A stretch of DNA of 46,661 nucleotides, taken from assembly GCA_900755685.1 (NCBI GenBank), contig CAAEHI010000059.1, positions 1-46,661 of the forward strand. Direction: 5' to 3'. The stretch comes from an uncultured Collinsella sp. Its GTDB lineage: Bacteria > Actinomycetota > Coriobacteriia > Coriobacteriales > Coriobacteriaceae. The notes below the pieces were generated by a model. The model saw only the letters and a program-made list of their open reading frames with translations, was not told the origin of the DNA and did no database searches. How positions within the stretch are numbered: position 1 is the first letter of the stretch; every line of letters starts with the position of its first letter. A program made the translations under genes and the position numbers. Below are positions 22,864-31,154 of this stretch, one piece after another.

Positions 22864-23802
22864 TTACAACACGGACCTAACCGCAGCTTCGATGCCGTCG
22901 GCGTCCAAACCGTACTTGTGCAGCAAATCGACCGCAGGGCCGGACTCGCCATACACATCGCGCACGCCGACGCGTCGCATCGGCACCGGATGCTGCTCCG
23001 CGAGCACCGAGGCCACGGCCTCGCCAAGACCACCGATAATCGAATGCTCCTCGGCGGTGACCACGCGACCAGTCTTCTTGGCGCTGGCAACCACCAGGCG
23101 CTCATCAAGCGGCTTGATCGTGTGCATGTTGATGACCTCGGCATCGATACCATCGGCAGCGAGCGCCTCGGCAGCCTCAAGCGCCTCGGCGACCATGAGG
23201 CCACAAGCGATGATGGTCACATCGGACCCCTCGCGCACGACCACGCCGCGACCAATCTTGAACTCATAGTCCTCGCGGTCGTTGATGACCGGTGTTGCCA
23301 GGCGGCCGAAGCGCATGTAGACCGGTCCCTCAAACTCATAGGCGGCGCGCACGCAAGCGCGAGCCTCGATGTCATCGGCGGGAACGATTACCGTCATACC
23401 CGGGATCGTGCGCATGAGCGCGATGTCCTCGCAGCACTGATGCGTGGCGCCGTCTTCACCGACCGATATACCCGCATGCGTGGCGCCGATTTTGACGTTG
23501 AGGTGCGGATAGCCGATGGAATTACGCACTTGCTCGTACGCGCGGCCGGCGGCGAACATGGCAAAGGTGCTCGCAAAGGCGACGTGGCCCGTGGTCGCAA
23601 TGCCGGCGGCGAGCCCCATCAAGTTGCTCTCGGCAATGCCGGCGTCGTAGAAGCGCTCAGGGTGCGCAGCCTTAAACTTACCGGTCTGCGTTGCGGCGGC
23701 CAGGTCGGCATCGAGGACCACAAAGTCATCGCGCTCATTGCCCAGCTCGACAAGTGCCTCGCCATAGCTAACGCGCGTGGCGACTTTCTTGACGTCTGCC
23801 AT
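22864..23802 (-). CDS. Transketolase, C-terminal subunit
   Basis: This 312-residue half-transketolase contains the pyrimidine-binding and C-terminal domains. The catalytic Glu that activates thiamine is in DAGIAESNLMG, and GATHAGISVGEDGATHQ is the typical substrate loop. The C-terminal domain is complete. Split transketolases are common in Gram-positive sugar operons. The ATG at 23802 overlaps the stop of the N-half by one base (TAATG), ensuring equal synthesis of both halves. Confidence 0.96.
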   Translation of the reverse strand: MADVKKVATRVSYGEALVELGNERDDFVVLDADLAAATQTGKFKAAHPERFYDAGIAESNLMGLAAGIATTGHVAFASTFAMFAAGRAYEQVRNSIGYPHLNVKIGATHAGISVGEDGATHQCCEDIALMRTIPGMTVIVPADDIEARACVRAAYEFEGPVYMRFGRLATPVINDREDYEFKIGRGVVVREGSDVTIIACGLMVAEALEAAEALAADGIDAEVINMHTIKPLDERLVVASAKKTGRVVTAEEHSIIGGLGEAVASVLAEQHPVPMRRVGVRDVYGESGPAVDLLHKYGLDADGIEAAVRSVL

Positions 23803-24632
23803 TAGAGCTCCTCCCCTGCTGCTGCGAGCTCGGCCATGGCCTGCTCAAACTGTTCATCGTTGGGCGCCTTGCCGTGCCAGCCCACCTGGTTTTCCATAAA
23901 GGAGACGCCCTTGCCCTTCACCGTCTCGGCGATAATGGCCACGGGCGAGTCGCTCACTTTGCGGGCCTCGGCAAAGGCGGCGGCAATCTGCGCCATGTCG
24001 TTACCGTCGGCAAGCTCGATCACATGCCACTTAAAGGCGCGGAACTTGTCGGCAAGCGGCATAGCAGAGTTAACTTCGTCGATACTGCCGTCAATTTGCA
24101 GGCCATTATGATCGACGATAGCGACGAGGTTATCCAAGTCGTGGTTGCCGGCGAACATGGCCGCCTCCCACACCTGGCCCTCCTCGCACTCGCCGTCGCC
24201 CAACAGCGTGTAGACGCGGTAGCTGTCACCCCAGTGCTTTGCGGCGAGTGCCATTCCAACCGCGGCGGAGATACCCTGACCGAGCGATCCGGTAGACATG
24301 TCGACGCCCGGAGTGTCATTCATATTGGGATGGCCCTGCAGGCGGCTGCTGATATGACGGAGCGTCTCGAGCTCCTCCTTGGGAAAGAACCCGCGTTCGG
24401 CGAGCACGGCATAGAGTGCCGGAGCGCAATGTCCCTTGGAGAGCACAAAGCGATCGCGCCCGGCGCGGCTCGGATTCGCCGGGTCGACATCCATTTCCTC
24501 AAAGTAGAGGTAGGTCATAATGTCGGCGGCGCCAAGCGATCCGCCCGGATGCCCCGACTTGGCGGCGTGGACACCCGTGACAATACCGCGGCGAACCTCA
24601 TTGGCAATCTTGGCCAGTTCCTGATCGGTCAT
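23802..24632 (-). CDS. Transketolase, N-terminal subunit
   Basis: This 276-residue half-transketolase binds the diphosphate of thiamine. SGHPGGSLGAAD carries the conserved His, and GDGECEEGQVWEA with the following VDHNGLQ is the metal and diphosphate motif. It works with the adjacent C-half to transfer two-carbon ketol units between sugar phosphates. The ATG at 24632 has GAGAGGA upstream. It is translationally coupled to the C-half gene. Confidence 0.96.
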   Translation of the reverse strand: MTDQELAKIANEVRRGIVTGVHAAKSGHPGGSLGAADIMTYLYFEEMDVDPANPSRAGRDRFVLSKGHCAPALYAVLAERGFFPKEELETLRHISSRLQGHPNMNDTPGVDMSTGSLGQGISAAVGMALAAKHWGDSYRVYTLLGDGECEEGQVWEAAMFAGNHDLDNLVAIVDHNGLQIDGSIDEVNSAMPLADKFRAFKWHVIELADGNDMAQIAAAFAEARKVSDSPVAIIAETVKGKGVSFMENQVGWHGKAPNDEQFEQAMAELAAAGEEL

Positions 24633-24694
24633 GGAGTTTCCTCTCTTGAGCACGCCGGCCCGGCATAACAAATGCTGGGCCGGCAGAACCATCG

Positions 24695-25378
24695 TTACTG
24701 TGCCTCGACGACCTTTTTCCAGTCAGCCTCAAAAGAGGCAAGGCCCTGGTCGGTCAGCGGGTGATGCAGGCATTTCTTAAGAGCAGCCATGGGGACGGTC
24801 GCAATATCGGCACCGAGCAGCGCCGCCTGGGTCACGTGATTGGGCGTGCGGACGGATGCGGTGATGATCTCGACGGTGTCGTCGACGTTCTTACCGGTCC
24901 AGTCATAGTTCTTGATGCAGGTCACAACGTTATCGAGCTGCGAAATACCGTCCTCGGCGATGTCGTCAAAGCGGCCGACGAACGGGCTGATGTAGCGGGC
25001 ACCGGCGTTGGCGGCCATAAGGGCTTGCGTCGGCGAGAAGACGAGCGTCATGTTGACGCGCACGCCTGCATCGGCCAGAGCGCGGCAGGCGGCGAGGCCG
25101 GCCTCGCACACGGGGAGCTTGACCACAATGTTGGGAGCCAGAGCGGCAAGACGCTTGCCCTCCTCGATCATGCCCTCGGCAGTGGTCGCGGTGGACTCGG
25201 CGGACACGGGCAGCCCCTCGCAAAGCTCGGCGATCTTGAGCATGTGGGGCTCAAAGTCGGCCAGCTTGCCGCCGGTCTTAGCGTACAGGGACGGGTTGGT
25301 GGTGACGCCGGCAAGGCAGCCCCAGCTCTTGGCCTCGGCGATCTCGTCAAGGTTGGCGGTATCGATAAAGAACTTCAT
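24695..25378 (-). CDS. Transaldolase / fructose-6-phosphate aldolase family protein
   Basis: This 227-residue protein has the short single-domain form of transaldolase (FSA/TalC group). It starts MKFFIDTANLDEI. VTTNPSLYAKTG is the typical loop, and the Schiff-base Lys is Lys87 in NIVVKLPV. FVGRFDDIAEDG follows in the usual place. The Phe in FVGRFDD resembles transaldolase-type members (which have Phe) more than the Tyr of E. coli FSA, so transaldolase activity is a little more likely. The ATG at 25378 has AGGAG upstream. Confidence 0.93.
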   Translation of the reverse strand: MKFFIDTANLDEIAEAKSWGCLAGVTTNPSLYAKTGGKLADFEPHMLKIAELCEGLPVSAESTATTAEGMIEEGKRLAALAPNIVVKLPVCEAGLAACRALADAGVRVNMTLVFSPTQALMAANAGARYISPFVGRFDDIAEDGISQLDNVVTCIKNYDWTGKNVDDTVEIITASVRTPNHVTQAALLGADIATVPMAALKKCLHHPLTDQGLASFEADWKKVVEAQ

Positions 25379-25444
25379 GGTGCAAAACTCCTTCAAATGA
25401 ATAGCTAGCAATCTAAGGACAACGGGTCAATCACTGGTTGAACC

Positions 25445-25597
25445 AACGTCAGCGAGCGGGCAGCTGCCGTGGCAAGGGGGTGCGAAAGAGGAGCGACGCG
25501 TACTTTGGTACGCGAGCGACGGCTTGAGCGCCAGATTGCCCGGCAGATGCCCGCGCAGCGTCGACCGGTCCGGCGTTTGTCAAAACGCCGGAACTAC
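25445..25597 (-). ncRNA. 3'-UTR/intercistronic structured element, copy C
   Basis: On the minus strand it starts directly after the stop of the GatZ-like gene. Hairpin 1 is TCCGGCGTTT/AAACGCCGGA (25569-25592). The outer stem is 25541-25554 with 25456-25469, 13 of 14 paired. GGCAA/TTGCC (25471-25475, 25536-25540) replaces GCCAA/TTGGC of copy A. The internal hairpin is CGCGTAC/GTACGCG. Here it lies inside an operon, ahead of the transaldolase gene. Confidence 0.65.
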
Positions 25598-26872
25598 TTA
25601 GTCCTCGAGGGCCTTCTCGATGCGGCTCGTGACGCCCTTGAGGTTAAGACCGACGACGTACTGCTTGATCGGGCGCTTGATGTGCTCGATCACAAAGCGC
25701 TTGCCGTCGATGTCCTGGGCAGCGAGGTTGCGATAGAGCTTCTCGACCTGCTCCTTGACCTCGGGATCGTTGAACGCGTAGTGGCCGGAGACATCCAGAA
25801 TCTTCAGGCTGAGCTCGTCGTCGGCCAGAATGTCGTCAACCTGCAGGTTGACGTCGTCGCCGGTCATCCACTTGCGCCAACGCTCGGTCTTGATAGCCTT
25901 GACCAGCAGCGTGTGATACAGGTCGGAGGGATCGTCGCACAGGCCGTTGTCGACCAGAATCTGCTCGGTAGCGCAGAGCTTGAGGTAAGCGCGGGTCTCC
26001 TCGGTGCCGTACTGAGGGGCGACATTGGAGGCCGTCACGTGAGCCGGGATGTGCTCGAGCAGCGTTGCGTCATCCAGATAGTCGGCGTTGTGCTCCTTCA
26101 GGCCCACGCCGTAGCGCTTAGCCATGTCGGCGAGCTCGCGGGCATTCTTAAAGTTGTAATGACCGACCTGCTCGGTCCAACGGGTGAGCGTACCGGTCTG
26201 GCCGACGATAAAGGTGGGCATGGGGCAGCCGCGCTTCTCGAGCTCGGGCTGCAGCTGAGAAATGAACTCCTCGTACTTATCGGTAGAGGTCAAGCCGCCA
26301 TTGGTCTCCTCGGTACCGACCTCATAGGCAACCTCGGGCAGGTTATGCTCGCGACGGTACTGCTCAAGGTAGTCGATAAGATCGATCGTGCGGCGAAGCA
26401 CTACGTCGAGCGGAATAACCTTGCCGATCTGATAGGGGTCCTTGGTGGGGTCGACCATCAGCAGGTCAAAGCCTGCCTCCATGTCGGCGACGAAGGACTT
26501 GCGGGCGAGCTCCATGGCCTCGTCCTCGGGCAGGTGGGCGTTACGCTCCTCGTCGCGCTGCCACGGGCCGCCGTGATCGCGGCACAGGTAGTACGGACCG
26601 GTGTAACCCACCTCGTCGGCGACCTTCTTGATGTCGGCGGCAAAGCGCGTCTGGTCCCAACCGTTGACGTAGCCGGCGCCCATCTCGTCCATATCGACCT
26701 GGTTGCGGCTGGCGATAAACATGGGCGGGAAATCCTCGTCCTTGGCAAGCTCGAACACGGCCTGAATCAGGTTGGGGCTCATGGGGCCAATACCGACCAT
26801 GGTTGCGTGATCGCCGCTATCCTGCAGCTTGAGCATGCCCTGAACGGCCTGGCGGATGGTGAGGTTGGACAT
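25598..26872 (-). CDS. GatZ/KbaZ-like D-tagatose-bisphosphate aldolase subunit
   Basis: This 424-residue protein belongs to the TIM-barrel GatZ/KbaZ family, known as the non-catalytic partner that stabilises class II tagatose-1,6-bisphosphate aldolase (GatY/KbaY). Recognisable segments are MVGIGPMSPNLIQAVFELA near the start, CRDHGGPWQRDEERN, MVDPTKDPY, YEVGTEETNGG and HNADYLDD. No GatY/KbaY gene is in this operon, so the protein either pairs with one encoded elsewhere or has its own activity in this setting. Several conserved His, Asp and Glu residues would allow a metal site, which is inference. The ATG at 26872 has a strong AAGGAG. The gene is bracketed by RNA structures on both sides. Confidence 0.92.
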   Translation of the reverse strand: MSNLTIRQAVQGMLKLQDSGDHATMVGIGPMSPNLIQAVFELAKDEDFPPMFIASRNQVDMDEMGAGYVNGWDQTRFAADIKKVADEVGYTGPYYLCRDHGGPWQRDEERNAHLPEDEAMELARKSFVADMEAGFDLLMVDPTKDPYQIGKVIPLDVVLRRTIDLIDYLEQYRREHNLPEVAYEVGTEETNGGLTSTDKYEEFISQLQPELEKRGCPMPTFIVGQTGTLTRWTEQVGHYNFKNARELADMAKRYGVGLKEHNADYLDDATLLEHIPAHVTASNVAPQYGTEETRAYLKLCATEQILVDNGLCDDPSDLYHTLLVKAIKTERWRKWMTGDDVNLQVDDILADDELSLKILDVSGHYAFNDPEVKEQVEKLYRNLAAQDIDGKRFVIEHIKRPIKQYVVGLNLKGVTSRIEKALED

Positions 26873-26941
26873 TTTGTTCTCCTTCTCCAGAGGATTTTTG
26901 ACAAAAGTTCCCTGGGACCCAGATGTGGGCCCTATCAGTAC

Positions 26942-27002
26942 GGATGGATTTTGTTGTGTAGGGGCGGTTGTGCGGAGTCAAATCCATCCCTCCGCACAAC
27001 CG
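26942..27002 (-). promoter_or_regulatory. Intercistronic RNA structure with pseudoknot topology
   Basis: CGGTTGTGCGGAG (26965-26977) pairs with CTCCGCACAACCG (26990-27002), 13 bp perfect. Its 12-nt loop contains AAATCCATCC (26980-26989), complementary over 10 bp to GGATGGATTT (26942-26951). The interleaved order is that of an H-type pseudoknot. It lies between the EIIBC and GatZ-like genes, and there is no U-run. It could uncouple expression of the transporter from the enzymes. Confidence 0.6.
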
Positions 27003-27016
27003 GAGTCCTTAAAGGT

Positions 27017-28489
27017 TTACTTGGCCTGCTTGTCGAGCGTGGGCTTCATGGCAATCAGGATTGCAGCGGCGACCACGGCGCCAATCACGATGTCCAGGCA
27101 GAACAGCGCGACGTTGTTGGTGGCAAGGGCGACGATAAAGCCACCGTGCGGGACGTAGCAGTCGATACCCTGGAAGGCGGCAAGCGCCGCACCCACGGCA
27201 GAGCCGATGCAAATGCCGGGAAGGGTGTGACCGAGGTCCTTGACCGCAAAGGGGATAGCGCCCTCGGTAATACCAATGCAGCCCATGAACAGCGCGGAGA
27301 TGCCCATCTGACGGTCGGCGTCATCGAACTTGTTCTTGGCGATGAGCGCAGCGAGGCCACAGGCGATCGGGGGAACGGCGACAGCGACGCGGAACATACC
27401 GTTAGGACCGTAGATGCCGGAGGCCATGATGGCCATGGTGAAGGTCGAGGCGGTCTTGTTGATGGGGCCACCCATATCGAAGGCGGTCATAACGCCAATG
27501 ACCAGACCCAGGACAACTGCGGAACCGCCCTGCAGGCTGCCGAGCACGCCGGTGAGCCAGTCCATCACAAAGCCAAGCGGCGTGGCCAGGATGTAGATAT
27601 AGGCCATGCCCAGGACAAGCGAGGTCAGAATCGGGATGATCAGGATGGGCATGATGGTCTGGATGGTGTTGTTGACCTTCCAGGTCTTCATCCAGCGGAC
27701 AAAGTAGCCGCAGATAACCGCCATGATCATGGCGCCCAAGAAGCCGGTCGAAACGCTGTTGCCGTTAGGGGTAACGACTGCGTTGTTGACCAGGTAGCCC
27801 AGGACAAAACCGGGGGCGAGCGCGGGTTTGCCGGCCATCGAGTAGGAGATGTATGCCGCAAGCACCGGGATCATCATGGAGATGCCGGCCATGCCAATGG
27901 TGTTAAGACTCACCATCAGCGGGTTCGTAACCTCCATGCCGTTGGCGCCGGCGGTACCGGATGCCAGCGAGAAGGCGAGGAACACGCCGCCGATAACGAC
28001 GATGGGGATAAAATAGGAAACGCCGGTATTGAATGCATTGAGCAGCGTCTTACCAGGATCGGCAAAGATGGACTGCTTGGACGCCGGTGTCGGGGCCTGC
28101 GGGGCAGCGGAGACGGCCTTCTTCTCTGCCTTGGCCTCGGCCTTGGGCGCGTCAACGGCGCCACCCGTCGCCTTGATGATCTCAACGGCCTGGTCGATGA
28201 TCTTTACCGGATCGGCGATTACATCCGAGGTGCCGACCTTCAGGAACTTTCCCTCGGCCATCTTCTGCTCAAAACGATCCTCGTTCTCGACGCCCACGTC
28301 GACGGACTCGAGCACCAGGTCGGCGGAATCCACGTCTTCCTGCGTCAGCTCGTTCTCGATACCCAGGCCACCCTGAGCCTCGACTTTGCACTCGATGCCA
28401 CGGGCGGCGCATTCATCCTGAATCGCCTTCTGGGCCATATACGTGTGGGCGATACCCACGGTACAGGCGGCAACGCCTACGATCTTCAT
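27017..28489 (-). CDS. PTS fructose-family EIIBC component
   Basis: This 490-residue membrane permease starts with an EIIB domain whose phosphorylated Cys9 lies in VAACTVGIAHTYMAQ. An Ala/Lys/Pro linker (about 105-140) leads to the EIIC domain with about eight to ten membrane helices. FDMGGPINKTAS is the conserved EIIC substrate motif, and SALFMGCIGITEGAIPFA is also typical. Fructose-family permeases usually deliver sugar 1-phosphates. It is the first gene of the catabolic operon. The ATG at 28489 has GAGGGAA upstream; an in-frame start further out is rejected because the EIIB fold starts here. Confidence 0.96.
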   Translation of the reverse strand: MKIVGVAACTVGIAHTYMAQKAIQDECAARGIECKVEAQGGLGIENELTQEDVDSADLVLESVDVGVENEDRFEQKMAEGKFLKVGTSDVIADPVKIIDQAVEIIKATGGAVDAPKAEAKAEKKAVSAAPQAPTPASKQSIFADPGKTLLNAFNTGVSYFIPIVVIGGVFLAFSLASGTAGANGMEVTNPLMVSLNTIGMAGISMMIPVLAAYISYSMAGKPALAPGFVLGYLVNNAVVTPNGNSVSTGFLGAMIMAVICGYFVRWMKTWKVNNTIQTIMPILIIPILTSLVLGMAYIYILATPLGFVMDWLTGVLGSLQGGSAVVLGLVIGVMTAFDMGGPINKTASTFTMAIMASGIYGPNGMFRVAVAVPPIACGLAALIAKNKFDDADRQMGISALFMGCIGITEGAIPFAVKDLGHTLPGICIGSAVGAALAAFQGIDCYVPHGGFIVALATNNVALFCLDIVIGAVVAAAILIAMKPTLDKQAK

Positions 28490-28589
28490 TGCTTCCCTCT
28501 TTTCATAGAGTTGCGTGCGCAAGACACCGTTTGCGGAGGCCTCCGGAGCATCCCCTGCCGTTTGGACTTGCTGTCTTTTCGACAAGACC

Positions 28590-28619
28590 AATATAGGTGC
28601 TCGTTTTTCTTAATGCCAG
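28590..28619 (-). promoter_or_regulatory. Candidate promoter of the PTS-transketolase operon
   Basis: On the minus strand CTGGCA (28619-28614) and TATATT (28595-28590) are 18 bp apart. The leader to the EIIBC start is about 95 nt. Confidence 0.5.
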
Positions 28620-28627
28620 CTTATTTC

Positions 28628-28680
28628 GGTAAACGCGCAGGTCAGAGCGTTGGTTATGCGATTTAGTTATGCGTTTAACC
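28628..28680. promoter_or_regulatory. Repeat cluster, candidate LacI-family operators
   Basis: GGTAAACGC (28628-28636) and GCGTTTAACC (28671-28680) are inverted half-sites of the LacI-family type (AAACG/CGTTT). Tandem repeats GTTATGCGATTTA and GTTATGCGTTTAA fill 28653-28678. They sit just upstream of the PTS promoter and between it and the divergent LacI gene. Confidence 0.5.
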
Positions 28681-28904
28681 AAAAATGAATCCTGCGATTT
28701 TACCCTCGATTTCAAAAGTCAAGAAGTATTTGATTTTCTCGGTAGACGGCAGATGCGCATGCCGGTCACAAATTTCAACCCCACCCGTATACCGCATTTG
28801 TTGCATACTCATATGAAAGGAAAAGGTCGCTCACCGAAGCGCATCCCACACCAAGACTCAAAGTCATCATGTTGGAAAATGCTCATCTGTCGGAAGGAGT
28901 CGCT

Positions 28905-29915
28905 GTGGCAAAACAGCGCGTTACGATCGCAGACGTCGCCCGCGAGGCGGGAACTTCAACAGCCAGCGTCTCGTATTACCTCAACGACAAACGAGACAAG
29001 CTCAGCGACAAGACACAAGCAAAAATCGCGCGCGTTATAAAGGAGCTGGGATACGTCCCCAACGCCCAGGCGCAAACACTCACCGGCAAACAGACCCACG
29101 TCATCGCCATCATCATCTTGGATAACACCAACAAATGGGCGGGCCTCGTCCTCAACGGCATGGAGCAGGTCATGCTCCCCGCGGGCTACCAGACGGTCGT
29201 TTGCACGAGCAACTTTAACCCCGAGACCGAGCTCATGTATGTCGACAAAATGCTCTCGCTGGGCGTCGATGGCTTTATTATCCAGCCCACAGCCAATTTC
29301 AAGGCCGTCCATGATCGCATCAAGCGCGCCGACAAGCCCGTCGTCTTTTTCGATGCGGCCATCTATAGCCCAGGTACCAGCTGGATCAAAACCAACCTTT
29401 ACGACGGTGTGTACAACGCCACGCAGGCACTCCTCGACGCCGGTTACGAAGATTTCTTTTCCATTGCCGCCAACATGACCGAAATGCGCACCCGCATGGA
29501 GCGTTTTCAGGGGTATGCCGAGGCGCTGGCAGCGAACGGACAGCTCTACAAAGCGATTCCCATCGACCACAACAAGCCGTCGGTCGGTGAGCTTACCGAG
29601 TACTTTAAATATAAGTTCAACCCCGCCAAGCGAACCCTTATCTTCGTGCAAAATCAGTGGGCACTTCCCCGTGTCTACAAGGCTCTCCAGCCCATGGCCC
29701 ATCTACTTCCGCAGCAAATCGGTCTTTTGGGACTCAACTGCGAAGACTGGACCAACCTCACCACGCCGACCGTCTCCACGATCATCGAGCCCGTCGACCA
29801 GGAAGGCAGAGAGGCGGCCGAGATGCTCCTCGCGCTACTCGATGGCAGCAGCACGCCCGGTGAGCAGCGTATTCTCGAATGCAAACTCAATTGGCTCGGT
29901 TCTACCTCGATCTAG
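28905..29915 (+). CDS. LacI-family regulator of the PTS-transketolase operon
   Basis: This 336-residue protein has an N-terminal helix-turn-helix (TIADVAREAGTSTASVSYYL), hinge (NAQAQTLTGKQ) and a sugar-binding-like domain. A GTG start at 28905 is preferred because GGAAGGAG lies seven bases upstream and the protein then begins VAKQRVTIADV; a start at 28869 adds unconserved residues. It is divergent from the PTS operon over a 415-bp gap rich in LacI-type half-sites, so it most likely controls that operon. The ligand is unknown. Confidence 0.93.
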   Translation: MAKQRVTIADVAREAGTSTASVSYYLNDKRDKLSDKTQAKIARVIKELGYVPNAQAQTLTGKQTHVIAIIILDNTNKWAGLVLNGMEQVMLPAGYQTVVCTSNFNPETELMYVDKMLSLGVDGFIIQPTANFKAVHDRIKRADKPVVFFDAAIYSPGTSWIKTNLYDGVYNATQALLDAGYEDFFSIAANMTEMRTRMERFQGYAEALAANGQLYKAIPIDHNKPSVGELTEYFKYKFNPAKRTLIFVQNQWALPRVYKALQPMAHLLPQQIGLLGLNCEDWTNLTTPTVSTIIEPVDQEGREAAEMLLALLDGSSTPGEQRILECKLNWLGSTSI

Positions 29916-30002
29916 CCATACGTCAAATATGAGGCAAATGAATCCGTAGCGTTTGTCCCAAATCTTGAGTATTTGTTCGGCGGAACGGCCTCTGCCGGCA
30001 CC

Positions 30003-30011
30003 TGCTAGACT
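30003..30011 (+). promoter_or_regulatory. Extended -10 promoter of the nuclease gene
   Basis: TGC-TAGACT lies 34 bp before the nuclease start. No convincing -35 is seen, as is usual for extended -10 promoters. Confidence 0.45.
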
Positions 30012-30044
30012 GGTAGATTCCCAATTGACTAGCCAGGAGTCTCC

Positions 30045-31025
30045 ATGTCGCGCAAGTCCACCTACAAGCAAGTACTTTCCATCGGCACCGCCGTGGTGCT
30101 GGGGTTTGCGCTGTTTACGGGATCGCTCGACGGGGCGCCCAGACTACTCTCGCCGCAAAGTGATGAGCAGGCGGTAGCCCTGGCCGAGAAGCAAGACGAG
30201 AGTCCCAGCCGCACTGACGACGAGGCAGACCTGGTTGCCCGGCTCGAATCGGGAACAGCGAGCTCCTCGGACTCTCAAAATAGCCAAGACTCTGGCGATG
30301 GCTCCGATTCCGCCGCAACCGACACCGGTGACGACGCATCCGCAAACAGCGCCACCCCCATCGACGAGGTCGAAAACCCCGACCTCGACCGCGCCCGTGG
30401 CGTATACCTCAGCAGCATTCCTGACTACGCGGGTAACCCCTATGTTGCCCTGCGCGCCGATAGCACGCACCCGCTCGGCACGCCGTCATTCACGCTCGAT
30501 GAATACGAGCGCGCTACAGAAGAGGGTTGCTTTAAGAAGTTCTCCAAGCTCGACAGCCTGGGCCGCACCCGCAAAGCGCTCGCCTGCGTGGGCCCCGAAT
30601 CACTCGGTCAAGGCGAGCGCGGCGATATCTCGCGTATCCATCCCGCTGGATGGCGCCAGCAGCGCTACGACTTTATTCCGGGCCAGAGTCTCTACAACCG
30701 CTGCCATCTCATCGCCTGGTCGCTTTGCGGCGAAAACGCCAACCGCAAAAATCTCCTCACCGGCACGCGCTATCTCAACGAGACAGGCATGCTGCCGTTT
30801 GAGGAGCAGATTCTCGGCTACATCCGCGACACGGGCAACCATGTGCTCTATCGCGTCACGCCTATGTATAACGAAGAGGAACTTGTCTGCCGCGGCGTGC
30901 GCCTTGAGGCGCAATCGATCGAGGACCACGGCAAGACCCTCTGCTTCCACGTATATTGCTACAACCTGCAGCCGCATGTGCAGATCGACTACACCACCGG
31001 CCGCAACCAGACCTCGGGAGACTAG
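30045..31025 (+). CDS. Secreted/anchored DNA/RNA non-specific endonuclease
   Basis: This 326-residue protein begins with a signal or anchor helix (residues 10-26). A long low-complexity Ser/Asp/Ala region (about 50-105) follows, typical of a surface linker. The nuclease domain carries the beta-beta-alpha metal motif LYNRCHLIAWSLCGENANRKN. His221 in NRCH corresponds to the general base of the DRGH motif in EndA/Spd1-type DNases, and Asn236 to the metal ligand. Here D and G of DRGH are N and C. Likely roles are nutrient scavenging from DNA or degradation of extracellular DNA. The ATG at 30045 has AGGAG upstream. Confidence 0.9.
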   Translation: MSRKSTYKQVLSIGTAVVLGFALFTGSLDGAPRLLSPQSDEQAVALAEKQDESPSRTDDEADLVARLESGTASSSDSQNSQDSGDGSDSAATDTGDDASANSATPIDEVENPDLDRARGVYLSSIPDYAGNPYVALRADSTHPLGTPSFTLDEYERATEEGCFKKFSKLDSLGRTRKALACVGPESLGQGERGDISRIHPAGWRQQRYDFIPGQSLYNRCHLIAWSLCGENANRKNLLTGTRYLNETGMLPFEEQILGYIRDTGNHVLYRVTPMYNEEELVCRGVRLEAQSIEDHGKTLCFHVYCYNLQPHVQIDYTTGRNQTSGD

Positions 31026-31084
31026 GGCCGATCAAGCTGCTCCAAAACCTAACATGATCCGTTTTCCTCCGTCCCCCAGGGATC

Positions 31085-31120
31085 AAAAAGAGCCGCTCTG
31101 GATTGCCCAGAGCGGCTCTT
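31085..31120 (-). terminator. Bidirectional intrinsic terminator, nuclease and EF-G-like genes
   Basis: AAGAGCCGCTCTGG (31088-31101) pairs with CCAGAGCGGCTCTT (31107-31120). The minus strand continues with TTTTTGATC, so it ends the EF-G-like gene best. Confidence 0.9.
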
Positions 31121-31154
31121 GCATCAGCATGTATGTTGCAGGCAAAGCCCCACG

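Noticed and set aside
12592..25597. CRISPR array suggested by repeated blocks
   Set aside because: The repeated blocks are about 150 nt, only three, thousands of bases apart and in both orientations; there are no short regular repeats with spacers and no cas genes.
25469..28666. 1065-residue open frame on the plus strand
   Set aside because: It runs antisense through the GatZ-like and EIIBC genes and through the intercistronic hairpins. It is rich in His, Arg and Asp as expected of an antisense frame and has no known domain.
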